Shown: positions 1 to 7,974 of the stretch, piece by piece
How the letters are laid out: the number at the start of each line of letters is the position of its first letter
Numbering within the stretch: the stretch's first letter is position 1
NCBI GenBank assembly: GCA_001771285.1
Contig: METI01000184.1
Coordinates: 1-33,014 of the forward strand
From: a candidate division NC10 bacterium RIFCSPLOWO2_12_FULL_66_18
GTDB lineage: Bacteria > Methylomirabilota > Methylomirabilia > Methylomirabilales > 2-02-FULL-66-22
DNA length: 33,014 bases
Direction of reading: 5' to 3'
Notes under the pieces: model-generated
What the model saw: the letters and a program-made list of their open reading frames with translations, nothing else
Told to the model about the DNA's origin: nothing
The model's database searches: none
Made by a program: the position numbers and the translations under genes

Positions 1-83
1 CGTCCCGGCAGCACGACGGACGGAACCGGCCGTCCACACGACGGCCCGATGATCCGGATCCGGGTGCGGTGGAGATCCAGGCA

Positions 84-635
84 ATGCGGATGACGGGGAA
101 CATTCGAACCGGGCTCCTCGCGCTCCTGGGCGTGGGCCTGTCCGCCTGCGCTGCGGACGGGACCTGGCGGCTTCCGGCGGCGGAGCCCACACTGTATCCG
201 CCGGCCGTGTTTACCCACCGGGTGGCGTCATCCCACGTCGTGCTCTACTGGAACTGCGCGCGACCCGAACCCGGGGTGCTGCGGCTGGACGGGGTGGCGC
301 AGAATCCCTGGGGGCACCAGGAGGTCCGGTTCCTGGAGCTGGAGTTGGTCGGGATGGATGCCCGGGAGCGGACCGTGTCGCAGGCCGCCGCGGCCGTCCC
401 GAACTTTCTCCTCCGCACGAACGAAATCTCCCCCTTCCACTTGGACCTGCGGACGGCGGGCACTGAAGTCCGCTTCGATCTTTTCTACCAGTACCGGTTC
501 CAGGATAACGGCGGGCGCTTCCTGGCGGGATCGCCGGTGGGCGTGCCACGTCTGCTGGCGCAGGCTACCCAGCGCTTCATGGCCCGCGACGTCTGCTCCG
601 ACACGCAGCATCGCCTGCAGACCCCCCCCCAGTGA
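84..635 (+). CDS. Small predicted lipoprotein of unknown function
   Basis: Not recognised at family level. From the ATG at 84 the product is 183 residues and opens with a basic N-terminus, a leucine-rich segment (about residues 10-18) and the lipobox L19-S-A-C22. It should therefore be exported, cleaved before Cys22 and lipidated. The mature part has aromatic/beta-type stretches such as FDLFYQYRF and no catalytic motif I can name. Start choice: GGAG at 71-74 sits 9 nt before the ATG at 84. A GTG at 69 and an ATG at 90 are also in frame but are worse placed. The stop TGA (633-635) overlaps the GTG at 632 of the glycosyltransferase, so the two are probably co-translated. An envelope role is inferred from the lipobox and that neighbour only. 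Bases 1-83 upstream hold nothing I can identify. Confidence 0.7.
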   Translation: MRMTGNIRTGLLALLGVGLSACAADGTWRLPAAEPTLYPPAVFTHRVASSHVVLYWNCARPEPGVLRLDGVAQNPWGHQEVRFLELELVGMDARERTVSQAAAAVPNFLLRTNEISPFHLDLRTAGTEVRFDLFYQYRFQDNGGRFLAGSPVGVPRLLAQATQRFMARDVCSDTQHRLQTPPQ

Positions 636-2368
636 CCCTGCCTTCTCGCCCTTCGCCCATGGACGGCCGGACAGCTACTGCGACCCTCCTGGCACTCCTG
701 CTCCTGTCGGGAATCCTCTTCTTCTTCCGGCTCGGGACTCCTGGCCTGTTCGACGCGGACGAGCCGGCCTACGCCCAGGCCGCCCGGGAGATGCTCACGA
801 CCGGGGACTGGATCACGCCCCACTTCAACGGTCGCCCCCGCTTCGACAAGCCCATCCTCTTCTACTGGCTCATCACCCTGAGCTACCGCGTCTTCGGGGT
901 CACGGAGTTCGCCGTGCGCTTCTGGTCCGCCCTGGCCGGGGTGACCCTCGTCCTGCTCGTCGCCTGGGCCGCCAGACGGTGGTTCGGGCCACCCGCCGAT
1001 TTGTGGGCGGGGCTGGCCTTCGCCACGAACCCGCTCACCGCTTTCTTGGCGCGGGCTGCCGTGACCGACATGCTCCTGACGCTCTTCGTGACGGTGGCGA
1101 TCCTGGCAGGGGTCGAGGTGCTGGAAGGATCCCGCAAAGCGGGACGCTGGGCGATGATCGGGTGGGCGGCCATGGGCCTGGCCGTGCTGGTGAAGGGACC
1201 GGTGGGTCTCCTGATCCCCGGGATGGCCTTGGGAGGCTCTCTCCTCGTGTCCCGGGAGGTTCGGGGACGGATGGCCCGCCTGGTCCCGTGGGGAGGACCG
1301 CTCCTGTTCGCGGCGATCACGCTGCCCTGGTACGGCCTCGCCCTGGGGGCGAACGGCTGGGCCTTTGTGGACGGGTTTGTGATCAAGCACCATGTGACTC
1401 GCTACATGGGGGTGGTCTCGAGCCACGCCGGGCCGATCTGGTTCTACCTCCCCGTCGTCCTGATCGGCTTCTTTCCTTGGAGCGGATTCCTTCCCCGGGC
1501 CCTGTGGCACGCCGTCACGGTGGCCCGTCGGCGCGAGTCAGGGGAGCCGGCCGGCCGTCTGCTCATCGTCTGCGCCTGCTGGGTGGCGGGGGTCTTTCTG
1601 TTCTTCTCCCTGGCGGGGACCAAGCTGCCCAGCTACCTGTTCCCGGCCTTTCCCGCCATGGCCCTCCTGGCTGGCGCTTCGGCAATTTCAAATGGGAAAC
1701 TGATCCGCCAGAGGCGGATCGGTTGTCAGTTTTCAATTGATGCGGATCGGATGCCTCGATGGCTGGAGCGGCTGGCCCCGTGGCTCATCGGGCTGACCGG
1801 CGGAACACTGGCGCTGGGAGTCGGGATGATCCCCTGGATCCTGGAGACGGTTCGCCCGCTGGCGGGTGGCGTCCTCGAGGGGGTTGCGCCTCCCGTCGGC
1901 CTCGCCTGGTGGCTTGCGGCGCTCCTGACCCTGGGGACGGCCAGCGGCCTCCTCGCTCGAGGTCCCTGGCGCCCCGCCTTCCTGTCGGCGATGATGGTCC
2001 TGTTCCTGCTCACGGCGGAGGTCGCGGTCGCGCCGCGCGCGTATGCCATGCTCCAGGGTCCACTGCGCGAGTTCACAGAGGACGCCCGGGTGATCCTCGG
2101 TGTCCAGGGGACGCTGGTGGCATATGGACTCAACGCACCAACCATAGTATTCTATGCGCACCGTCGGGTGACGCCCCTCGGCCCCGCCTCTCCGGAGGGA
2201 GCGGATCAGCTCCGGCGGCTGCTGGAGGCCGGCCGTCCCGTCGTGGTCATCACCCGCAGCGTGCACGCACCACGCCTGGACGGGGTGTCGGGGCTTTTCC
2301 GCTTGAAATCCCGCGGGGGCTATGCCATATACTCCTCCCTCCGCCGGGCGATGGGAAATTTCAAATGA
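632..2368 (+). CDS. GT39 (ArnT/PMT-like) membrane glycosyltransferase
   Basis: The 578-residue multi-pass membrane protein has the GT39 hallmark: a first membrane segment (about residues 15-32) followed by the periplasmic loop with D43-E44 in DADEPAYAQ. This acidic pair is catalytic in ArnT/PMT enzymes, which move a sugar from a polyprenyl-phosphate donor to lipid A, protein or another lipid. Later hydrophobic segments alternate with short loops, and a small soluble C-terminal domain follows, as in ArnT-like proteins. The acceptor and sugar cannot be told. The GTG at 632 overlaps the preceding stop; an ATG at 659 is an alternative and neither has a clear Shine-Dalgarno. Residues about 351-370 are encoded by a heptad repeat (1685-1740) and look like an in-frame insertion between membrane segments. 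The last residues (MGNFK) and the stop come from another repeat copy at 2354-2367. The next gene makes polyprenyl diphosphate, the precursor of the expected donor carrier. Confidence 0.85.
   Translation: MTLPSRPSPMDGRTATATLLALLLLSGILFFFRLGTPGLFDADEPAYAQAAREMLTTGDWITPHFNGRPRFDKPILFYWLITLSYRVFGVTEFAVRFWSALAGVTLVLLVAWAARRWFGPPADLWAGLAFATNPLTAFLARAAVTDMLLTLFVTVAILAGVEVLEGSRKAGRWAMIGWAAMGLAVLVKGPVGLLIPGMALGGSLLVSREVRGRMARLVPWGGPLLFAAITLPWYGLALGANGWAFVDGFVIKHHVTRYMGVVSSHAGPIWFYLPVVLIGFFPWSGFLPRALWHAVTVARRRESGEPAGRLLIVCACWVAGVFLFFSLAGTKLPSYLFPAFPAMALLAGASAISNGKLIRQRRIGCQFSIDADRMPRWLERLAPWLIGLTGGTLALGVGMIPWILETVRPLAGGVLEGVAPPVGLAWWLAALLTLGTASGLLARGPWRPAFLSAMMVLFLLTAEVAVAPRAYAMLQGPLREFTEDARVILGVQGTLVAYGLNAPTIVFYAHRRVTPLGPASPEGADQLRRLLEAGRPVVVITRSVHAPRLDGVSGLFRLKSRGGYAIYSSLRRAMGNFK
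1685..1740 (+). repeat. Heptad-phased foldback repeat inside the GT39 gene
   Basis: Eight consecutive 7-nt units can be read in one register, starting ATTTCAA (1685) and ending CAATTGA (1740). The centre is a perfect inverted repeat, GATCCGCC (1702-1709) and GGCGGATC (1713-1720) around AGA. It is flanked by AAACTGA (1697-1703) and TCAGTTT (1726-1732). The left arm matches the start of the element at 10496 and the right arm matches that at 9150-9163. It is translated in frame. Confidence 0.75.
2354..2367 (+). repeat. Solo copy of the GGMAATTTCAAATG repeat at a gene junction
   Basis: A 14-mer GGAAATTTCAAATG differs by one base from GGCAATTTCAAATG at 1681-1694 and at 10492-10505. Its final ATG is the start codon of the polyprenyl synthase, and the overlapping TGA is the stop of the glycosyltransferase. 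It is probably a half-element of the repeat class described at 10496-10607. Confidence 0.6.
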
Positions 2369-3354
2369 TCACCTCGCGGACGCACGACGGACTGTTCACC
2401 GTCATCGCCGCGGAACTCACCGCGGTCGAGGATCGCCTGCAGGAACCGGTTCAGGAGAGCGGGATGCTCCTGTCCGCGGTGGCGAGGTACGCCCTGGCCT
2501 CGGGAGGGAAGCGGATCCGGCCGGCCCTCCTGCTGCTGGCCGCCCGGGCCTGCGGCGACGACCAGCGGGACCGCGCCGTGACGCTGGCCTCCGTGGCGGA
2601 GATGATGCACGCGGCCACCCTGATCCACGATGACATCGTGGATCACTCCGCCATGCGGCGCGGGCGCCCCGCCGCCACCGTCCTCTGGGGATCCGACGTG
2701 TCGGTGCTGGTGGGGGATTTCCTGTACTCGCGGGCCATCCAGATCCTGGTGGCCGACGGGGACATGCGCATCCTGCGAGCCTTCGCGGATGCCACGGTGT
2801 CCATGACCGAGGGCGAGGTCCTCCAGCTGCAGCTGCTGCGCGATCTCAAGATCAGCGAGGCGGATTACCTGCGGATCGTGACCGGGAAGACGGCCGCCCT
2901 GATGTCGGCCGCCGCCCGCGCCGGGGCGCTGGTCGCCGAGGCCCCCGGACCCACCGTGGAGGCCCTGGCGGCCTTCGGTCTCAACCTCGGCATCGGATTT
3001 CAACTGGTGGACGACGCCCTCGATTACACCGCCCGCGAGGAGCGGCTGGGGAAGCCGGTCGGCAGCGACTTCCGCGAGGGAAAGATCACCTATCCGTTGA
3101 TCCACCTCATGCGCACCGCCTCCGTGGCGGATCGGGCCGTGCTGGAGGGACTGGCCAGCCAGGAGCAGGTGGACGACGACGACCTGGCACAGCTCCGCAA
3201 CCTGGTGGAACGGTACGAGGCCGTTCCGGCCACCATGCGCCTGGTGGACGACTACCTGGGCCGGGCACTCGCGCAACTCACGGTGGTGCCTGGATCGCCG
3301 GCCTCCCGCGTCCTGCACCACCTGGTGGATTTCGTCCGCGAGCGCGACTGGTAG
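2365..3354 (+). CDS. ispB: Long-chain polyprenyl diphosphate synthase (IspB-like)
   Basis: Trans-type prenyltransferase of 329 residues that condenses isopentenyl diphosphate onto an allylic primer to make a long polyprenyl diphosphate, the side-chain donor for quinones. Visible motifs are GGKRIRP (47-53), the first aspartate-rich motif D89-D-I-V-D93, the second D216-D-A-L-D220, and the GKPVGSDFREGKITYP block typical of octaprenyl/solanesyl-type synthases. The Asp residues bind the magnesium-diphosphate. Length is normal for the family. The ATG at 2365 overlaps the upstream TGA in an ATGA junction and lies in a repeat copy; no good Shine-Dalgarno precedes it. The N-terminus still matches the usual start region, so the start is plausible. 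Chain length cannot be set from sequence alone; a quinone side chain is most likely, and an undecaprenyl-type carrier is less likely because that enzyme is normally cis-type. Confidence 0.92.
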   Translation: MITSRTHDGLFTVIAAELTAVEDRLQEPVQESGMLLSAVARYALASGGKRIRPALLLLAARACGDDQRDRAVTLASVAEMMHAATLIHDDIVDHSAMRRGRPAATVLWGSDVSVLVGDFLYSRAIQILVADGDMRILRAFADATVSMTEGEVLQLQLLRDLKISEADYLRIVTGKTAALMSAAARAGALVAEAPGPTVEALAAFGLNLGIGFQLVDDALDYTAREERLGKPVGSDFREGKITYPLIHLMRTASVADRAVLEGLASQEQVDDDDLAQLRNLVERYEAVPATMRLVDDYLGRALAQLTVVPGSPASRVLHHLVDFVRERDW

Positions 3355-3369
3355 GGGCGCAGCCGCCCC

Positions 3370-3432
3370 GTTCAACGTTCGATGTGCGAAGTTCGACGTT
3401 GAACCTCGAACCTTGAACGTTGAACCCCGAAC
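3370..3432 (+). repeat. Nine-unit heptad repeat (GTTGAAC family) before lepA
   Basis: The 63 bp divide without remainder into nine 7-mers in one register. They run from GTTCAAC (3370) through GTTCGAC (3391), GTTGAAC (3398), CTCGAAC, CTTGAAC and GTTGAAC to CCCGAAC (3426). The first units are roughly the reverse complement of later ones, so the element can fold back. It fills almost the whole gap between the prenyl synthase stop and the lepA ATG. Confidence 0.85.
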
Positions 3433-3438
3433 GCCTTC

Positions 3439-5232
3439 ATGGACCACATCCGCAACTTCTGCATTATCGCCCACATCGACCACGGCAAATCCACCCTGGC
3501 GGACCGGCTGCTGGAGGCGACCGGCGCCCTCGCGCCGCGCCAGATGGCCGAGCAGGTCCTGGATAGCATGGACCTGGAGCGGGAGCGGGGCATCACCATC
3601 AAGGCCAAGGCGGTCCGCCTGACCTACCGGAGCAAGGATGGACAGGACTATCTGCTGAACCTGATCGACACGCCGGGCCACGTGGACTTCGCCTCCGAGG
3701 TCTCCCGGAGCCTGTCGGCCTGCGAGGGCGCCGTGCTGGTCGTGGATGCGGTCCAGGGGGTGGAGGCCCAGACCCTGGCCAACGTGCACCTCGCCATGCG
3801 GAACAACCTGGCCATCCTGCCGGTCATCAACAAGATCGACCTCCCCAACGCCGATGTGGACCGGGTGAAGGCCCAGCTCGAAGACATCCTGGCGCTGGAC
3901 GCCGCCGACGCGATCCTGGCCAGCGCCAAGCACGGCTGGGGGACGCTGGACGTCCTGGAGGCCATCGTGCAGCGGATCCCCCCGCCCACGGGATCGCCCG
4001 TGGCGCCCCTCAAGGCCCTGGTCTTCGACTCCTGGTTCGAGGCCTATCAAGGCGTGATCGCCTACGTCCGCCTCTACGATGGGCAGGTCGTCCCGGGGAT
4101 GCGGGTCCGGTTCATGTCCATGGAGGCGACCTTCGAGGTGAGCCGGGTGGGCGTCTTCGCGCCCCACATGCGGGCGGCCGACCAGCTCCGCGCGGGAGAG
4201 GTCGGCTACCTCATCGCCGGGATCCGGGACGTCCGCCAGAGCCGCGTGGGGGACACCATCACCGAGGCGGACCGACCGACGGAGCGGCCGCTTCCCGGCT
4301 TCCGCGAGGTGCGGCCCATGGTCTTCGCCGGGCTCTATCCGGTGGAGAGCCGGGACTGCCTCGACCTCAAGGCTGCGCTGGAGAAGCTGCAACTGAATGA
4401 CACCTCCTTCTCCTTCGAACCCGAAACCTCCTTGGCCCTGGGCTTCGGTTTCCGTTGCGGGTTCCTGGGGCTCCTGCACCTGGAGATCGTCCAGGAGCGG
4501 CTGGAGCGGGAGTTCGACCTGACCCTCCTGACCACGGCGCCCACGGTGGTCTATCGGGTGACCCGGCACGACGGAACGGTCGTCGAAGTGGAGAATCCCA
4601 GCAAGCTTCCTCCGCTGGAGGAGATCGCCACGATCGGGGAGCCCTACATCACCGCCTCCATCCTGGCGCCGGCGGAATACCTGGGGGCCATCCACGCCCT
4701 CTGTCAGGAGAAGCGGGGCGTCCACCGGGGGATCGAGTACCTGCAGGACTCCCGCATGCTTATCGCCTATGAACTGCCGCTGAACGAGATCGTCCTGGAC
4801 TTCTACGACCGGCTGAAATCCGTGAGTCGGGGATACGCCTCTCTGGATTACGATTTCCTGGAGTACCGGGAAACCCCCTTGGTCAAGCTGGACGTCCTGG
4901 TGAACGGTGAGCCGGTGGACGCCCTGTCCTGCATCATCCACCGGGACCAGGCGGCTTCGCGCGGCCGCCTCCTGGCGGAGAAGATGCGGGAGCGCATCCC
5001 ACGGCAGCTGTTCGAGGTGGTGATCCAGGCCGCCATCGGCAGCCGGGTGATCGCGCGGGAACGGATCCCGCCGCTGCGGAAGGCCGTGACGGCCAAGTGC
5101 TATGGGGGCGACATCACACGGAAGCGGAAGCTCCTGGAGAAGCAGGCGGCGGGCAAACGCCGCATGAAACAGGTCGGCCGCGTGGAGATTCCCCAGGAGG
5201 CGTTCATGGCCATTCTCAGCGTCCGTGGATGA
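3439..5232 (+). CDS. lepA: Elongation factor 4 (LepA), ribosome back-translocase GTPase
   Basis: At 597 residues this is full-length LepA/EF4, a translational GTPase that acts on the ribosome during initiation/elongation stress. G-domain motifs: AHIDHGKS (11-18), the switch I region around [10 protein letters not shown] (48-57), DTPGH (77-81), NKID (131-134) and SAK (162-164). EF-G-like domains follow, then the LepA-specific C-terminal domain ending in [20 protein letters not shown]. The N-terminus fits the family start exactly, fixing the ATG at 3439. The upstream bases carry a heptad repeat ending 6 nt before the ATG and no Shine-Dalgarno. The stop overlaps the possible lepB start at 5225. 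A lepA-lepB pair is common in bacteria. Confidence 0.98.
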   Translation: MDHIRNFCIIAHIDHGKSTLADRLLEATGALAPRQMAEQVLDSMDLERERGITIKAKAVRLTYRSKDGQDYLLNLIDTPGHVDFASEVSRSLSACEGAVLVVDAVQGVEAQTLANVHLAMRNNLAILPVINKIDLPNADVDRVKAQLEDILALDAADAILASAKHGWGTLDVLEAIVQRIPPPTGSPVAPLKALVFDSWFEAYQGVIAYVRLYDGQVVPGMRVRFMSMEATFEVSRVGVFAPHMRAADQLRAGEVGYLIAGIRDVRQSRVGDTITEADRPTERPLPGFREVRPMVFAGLYPVESRDCLDLKAALEKLQLNDTSFSFEPETSLALGFGFRCGFLGLLHLEIVQERLEREFDLTLLTTAPTVVYRVTRHDGTVVEVENPSKLPPLEEIATIGEPYITASILAPAEYLGAIHALCQEKRGVHRGIEYLQDSRMLIAYELPLNEIVLDFYDRLKSVSRGYASLDYDFLEYRETPLVKLDVLVNGEPVDALSCIIHRDQAASRGRLLAEKMRERIPRQLFEVVIQAAIGSRVIARERIPPLRKAVTAKCYGGDITRKRKLLEKQAAGKRRMKQVGRVEIPQEAFMAILSVRG

Positions 5233-6097
5233 GGCGGTTCTTGGGAAGGTCACCGCATTGAAGGTTCATGGTGTGAAGAAGCGCGGCTGGGCCGGCCGTG
5301 GCTACCGGCTTGTTGGAGGAGTCTCCATCCTCCTGGGTGCCGCCCTGTTCGCGGGGGCTTTTCGAACCGCTCGATATGGGCCCGCAACAGGGCTGAGCCT
5401 TCTTGCCGTCGGTATCTTGCTTATGCTCTTTGGACCCAAGCTCGAGGAATGGTTTCCTGCGAGATCGAAGGAGAGAGCGGACTCCACAAAATCTGTTGCT
5501 CGGGAGTACGCCGAGGCCCTGATCATCGCGGTCCTGCTGGCCCTGGTGATCCGGACCTTCGTGGTCCAGGCCTTCAAGATTCCCTCGGGTTCCATGCTGC
5601 CGACGTTGCAGATCGGCGATCACATCCTGGTGAACAAGTTCATCTATTCCTTCGCGGCCCTCAAGCGGGGCGACATCATCGTCTTCAAGTTTCCGCAGGA
5701 CGAGACGCGGGACTTCATCAAGCGCGTCATCGGGCTCCCGGGGGAGACGCTGGAAATCCGCGGGAGGCAGGTCCTGATCAACGGGGTTCCCGTCAGCGAG
5801 CCGTACGCCGTCACCTCGGATGGCCCCTTCGCGCGGGCCGGCGACCGGGACCGCCTGGGTCCCATCGTCATCCCACCCGACAAGCTCTTCATGATGGGGG
5901 ACAACCGGGATCACAGCATGGACAGCCGGGTGTGGGGGTTCCTGGACATCCACAAGATCAAGGGGAAGGCCATCCTCGTCTACTTCTCCATCCGGAGCGA
6001 AGACATTCCATTTGCCTCGATCCCGCGCGGCGTCGTGTACGTGGTGACGCACCCATCGATCATCCGATGGGGCCGGCTCGGAACCCTCCTCCGATAA
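5225..6097 (+). CDS. lepB: Signal peptidase I with extra N-terminal membrane segments
   Basis: Inner-membrane serine/lysine-dyad protease that removes signal peptides from exported proteins. Box B reads PSGSM with catalytic Ser123, box D reads [12 protein letters not shown] with the general base Lys166, and box E is [11 protein letters not shown] (226-235). The peptidase membrane anchor is about residues 97-114. Ahead of it lie two further hydrophobic stretches (about 27-45 and 54-70), giving 290 residues and three predicted segments. The start is uncertain. GTG 5225 overlaps lepA and has no Shine-Dalgarno. TTG 5258 follows GGGAAGG (5243-5249), and GTG 5273 follows GAAGG (5260-5264); all three keep the extra segments. 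The first 85 or so codons look less G+C-biased than the catalytic part. Confidence 0.95.
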   Translation: MDEAVLGKVTALKVHGVKKRGWAGRGYRLVGGVSILLGAALFAGAFRTARYGPATGLSLLAVGILLMLFGPKLEEWFPARSKERADSTKSVAREYAEALIIAVLLALVIRTFVVQAFKIPSGSMLPTLQIGDHILVNKFIYSFAALKRGDIIVFKFPQDETRDFIKRVIGLPGETLEIRGRQVLINGVPVSEPYAVTSDGPFARAGDRDRLGPIVIPPDKLFMMGDNRDHSMDSRVWGFLDIHKIKGKAILVYFSIRSEDIPFASIPRGVVYVVTHPSIIRWGRLGTLLR

Positions 6098-6114
6098 TCA
6101 ATGACCAATGAGGC
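6098..6114 (+). repeat. Short heptad arm after lepB
   Basis: Directly after the lepB stop lie ATGACCA (6101-6107) and ATGAGGC (6108-6114). They match the left arm of the element at 24361-24430 (ATGACCA then ATGGCCG). No right arm is visible, so this is a solo or decayed arm. Confidence 0.45.
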
Positions 6115-6182
6115 CGCCGGGTTTATCCCGGGGGACGACCTGACAGAATTTTTTGACTCCCACACCGGGGTGTCGCCCCCCC

Positions 6183-6211
6183 TTGACAACCTCCGGGGCC
6201 TTGTCTATAGT
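6183..6211 (+). promoter_or_regulatory. Consensus sigma-70 promoter of the hrcA-grpE-dnaJ operon
   Basis: TTGACA (6183-6188), a 17-bp spacer and TATAGT (6206-6211). The predicted start point falls at about 6218, immediately before the CIRCE operator. This is the classic layout in which HrcA bound to CIRCE blocks initiation or early elongation by the housekeeping polymerase. Confidence 0.85.
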
Positions 6212-6220
6212 CAAGACGAA

Positions 6221-6247
6221 TTGGCACTCTCGATATGAGAGTGCCAA
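6221..6247 (+). promoter_or_regulatory. CIRCE operator for HrcA
   Basis: Perfect 9-9-9 inverted repeat: TTGGCACTC, a 9-nt spacer and GAGTGCCAA. The consensus is TTAGCACTC-N9-GAGTGCTAA, and the A-to-G change at position 3 is matched on the other arm. It sits at the start of the hrcA transcript, so the operon is very likely autorepressed by HrcA and induced by heat. Confidence 0.95.
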
Positions 6248-6265
6248 GGTCGCGAGGTGGTCCGC

Positions 6266-7297
6266 ATGCTGAATGCCAGACATCAGGGGGTGCTTCGAGC
6301 CATCGTGCTGGATTACATCCGCACGGCGGAACCGGTGGGATCCCGCACCATCTCCCGCAAGTACGGGTTCGCGCTGAGCCCGGCGACCATCCGCGGCACC
6401 ATGGCCGATCTGGAGGAGTTGGGCTACGTGGCCCAGCCGCATACCTCCGCGGGGCGCATCCCGACCGACCGGGGGTACCGCCTGTACGTGGATGCGCTGA
6501 TGGACCGCCCCCAGTTGAGCCGAGCCGAGGTGGAGCGGATCGAGCAGCAGGTGGTCCCGTCCACGGGCGAAATGGAGGAGATGCTGCGGGAGACCGGGAA
6601 GCTGCTGTCGGCCCTGTCTCCCTACGTGGCCGTGGTCCTGGCCCCTCGCCTCCATGAGAGCCAGTTCCGGCGAGTGGAGTTCGTCTCCCTCGCCCGGGAT
6701 CATGTCCTGGTCATCCTGCTGACGGACACGGACCTGGTCGACCACAAGGTCGTCACCGTGGATGAGGTGATGGGGCAGGAGGAACTGGACCGCATTGCCC
6801 GATACCTGACCGGCCTCCTGCAGGGACACACGCTGCGGGAGGTGCGGGACCTGCTGGTGGCCCAGATGGCCGAGGAAAAAGCGCAGTATGACCGCATGCT
6901 GGCGCGGGCCCTCCGGTTGGGGGCCAAGGCCCTGGAGGCCGAGACGGAGGCGGATGTCTACGTGGCCGGCGCGGCCCATATCGCCGATCAGCCAGAATTT
7001 GCCGATATCGCCAAGATGAAGGCGCTGTTCTCGGCCTTCGAGGAAAAGTCCAAGCTGGTGAAGATCTTGAACGACTGCCTGACGGGCGAAGACTTCAAGA
7101 TCTTCATCGGCAGCGAGATTCCCGTGCGCGATATCCAGGGGATGAGCGTGATCGCCGCGCCCTATCGTAGGTCAAACCGGGTGCTGGGCGTCCTTGGGGT
7201 GCTGGGACCAACCCGGATGGATTACGGTCGGGCGGTGGCCCTGGTGGAGACCACAGCCAAGCTCCTGAGTCGCGCCCTCACGGAGCGGGCGGCCTAA
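6266..7297 (+). CDS. hrcA: Heat-inducible transcription repressor HrcA
   Basis: Repressor of 343 residues that binds CIRCE and needs chaperonin for activity. The N-terminal winged helix reads MLNARHQGVLRAIVLDYIR and continues through EPVGSRTI and PATIRGTMADLEELGY, with the conserved TSAGRIPTDRGYR segment after it. The GAF-like dimerisation part and the C-terminal LGVLGPTRMDYGR block are present. The ATG at 6266 is chosen over GTG 6257 because GAGG (6254-6257) lies 8 nt before it and because family members begin at this ML. Its own CIRCE lies 19 bp upstream. It is followed by grpE and dnaJ. Confidence 0.97.
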   Translation: MLNARHQGVLRAIVLDYIRTAEPVGSRTISRKYGFALSPATIRGTMADLEELGYVAQPHTSAGRIPTDRGYRLYVDALMDRPQLSRAEVERIEQQVVPSTGEMEEMLRETGKLLSALSPYVAVVLAPRLHESQFRRVEFVSLARDHVLVILLTDTDLVDHKVVTVDEVMGQEELDRIARYLTGLLQGHTLREVRDLLVAQMAEEKAQYDRMLARALRLGAKALEAETEADVYVAGAAHIADQPEFADIAKMKALFSAFEEKSKLVKILNDCLTGEDFKIFIGSEIPVRDIQGMSVIAAPYRRSNRVLGVLGVLGPTRMDYGRAVALVETTAKLLSRALTERAA

Positions 7298-7319
7298 GCA
7301 ACTCACAGTCATCACCGAG

Positions 7320-7344
7320 CGGGAGGGTTTTCCGAGCCCTCCCG
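7320..7344 (+). terminator. GC-rich hairpin between hrcA and grpE
   Basis: An 8-bp perfect stem, CGGGAGGG (7320-7327) with CCCTCCCG (7337-7344), closes a 9-nt loop and is followed by TTCTGTCTGTCT rather than a clean T run. It could be a partial terminator, or a processing/stability hairpin that sets hrcA below grpE-dnaJ in expression. Confidence 0.5.
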
Positions 7345-7362
7345 TTCTGTCTGTCTGGAGCC

Positions 7363-7974
7363 ATGGAACCACAGGACATTCCAGTCTCGACCTCCCCCGG
7401 GGCACCGGCTGCCACCAGCTCGTCCGAGGCAGCCTCCCAGGCGGAAGGACCCTTGGAATCTTCCGAGGCCTTGCGGGAGGCCCTGGCGGCCAAGACCCAG
7501 GAGGCGGAGCGGCTGCAGGACCGCTTCGTCCGACTGCATGCGGAATTCGAGAACTACAAGAAACGGATGGCCCGCGAGAAGGCGGAATTCCTGAAGTTCG
7601 CCCACGAGGGATTGATCCTGGAGTTCCTGCCCGTTCTGGATAACCTGGAGCGGGCCATGGCCTCGGCGCGGGCCGAGCCCGGCTCGACGCCGCTCCTCGA
7701 GGGGATCGAGATGATCGCCCGCCTCTTCCGGTCCGTGCTGGAGCGGGCCGGGGTTAAACCGATGGAGGCCCTGGGTCAGCCTTTTGATCCCGGGCGCCAC
7801 CAGGCGGTTGCCCAGGTGGAATCCTCGGACGAGGAGGCCACCCTCGTGGTCGAGGAGATTCAAAAAGGGTACCTCATCGAGGGTCGGGTCCTTCGTCCGG
7901 CCATGGTGAAGGTCTCGCGTGCCGTCTCATCCGTCTCCCGGGACGGCGCGGGCGGCGAGGACGCCCAGGCGTGA
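7363..7974 (+). CDS. grpE: Nucleotide exchange factor GrpE
   Basis: Cytosolic co-chaperone of 203 residues that releases ADP from DnaK. A disordered acidic/Ser-rich N-terminus (1-35) leads into the long coiled coil (about 38-85, with [18 protein letters not shown]). Then comes the beta-wing domain with the family pattern around [13 protein letters not shown] and [18 protein letters not shown]. The ATG at 7363 has GGAG only 2 nt upstream, a tight spacing. It ends in a GTGA overlap with dnaJ. The usual partner dnaK is not between grpE and dnaJ and must be elsewhere. Confidence 0.96.
   Translation: MEPQDIPVSTSPGAPAATSSSEAASQAEGPLESSEALREALAAKTQEAERLQDRFVRLHAEFENYKKRMAREKAEFLKFAHEGLILEFLPVLDNLERAMASARAEPGSTPLLEGIEMIARLFRSVLERAGVKPMEALGQPFDPGRHQAVAQVESSDEEATLVVEEIQKGYLIEGRVLRPAMVKVSRAVSSVSRDGAGGEDAQA

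Noticed and set aside
358..1740. Alternative + strand frame of 460 codons overlapping the lipoprotein and GT39 genes
   Set aside because: Low-complexity Arg/Pro/Gly translation typical of a shadow frame; the other frames carry a lipobox and GT39 motifs.
3370..3432. REP/BIME or ERIC element
   Set aside because: Those have a conserved 20-40 bp palindrome in many copies. Here sequences differ between sites and only the 7-nt period and foldback are shared.
2320..5253. Very long minus-strand open frame (977 codons) opposite the prenyl synthase and lepA
   Set aside because: It mirrors two certain + strand genes. Long antisense frames are expected in high-G+C coding DNA and the translation resembles no family.
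6120..6160. Intrinsic terminator between lepB and hrcA
   Set aside because: A small CCGGG/CCCGG hairpin exists, but the T run lies about 15 bp away, so the geometry does not fit.
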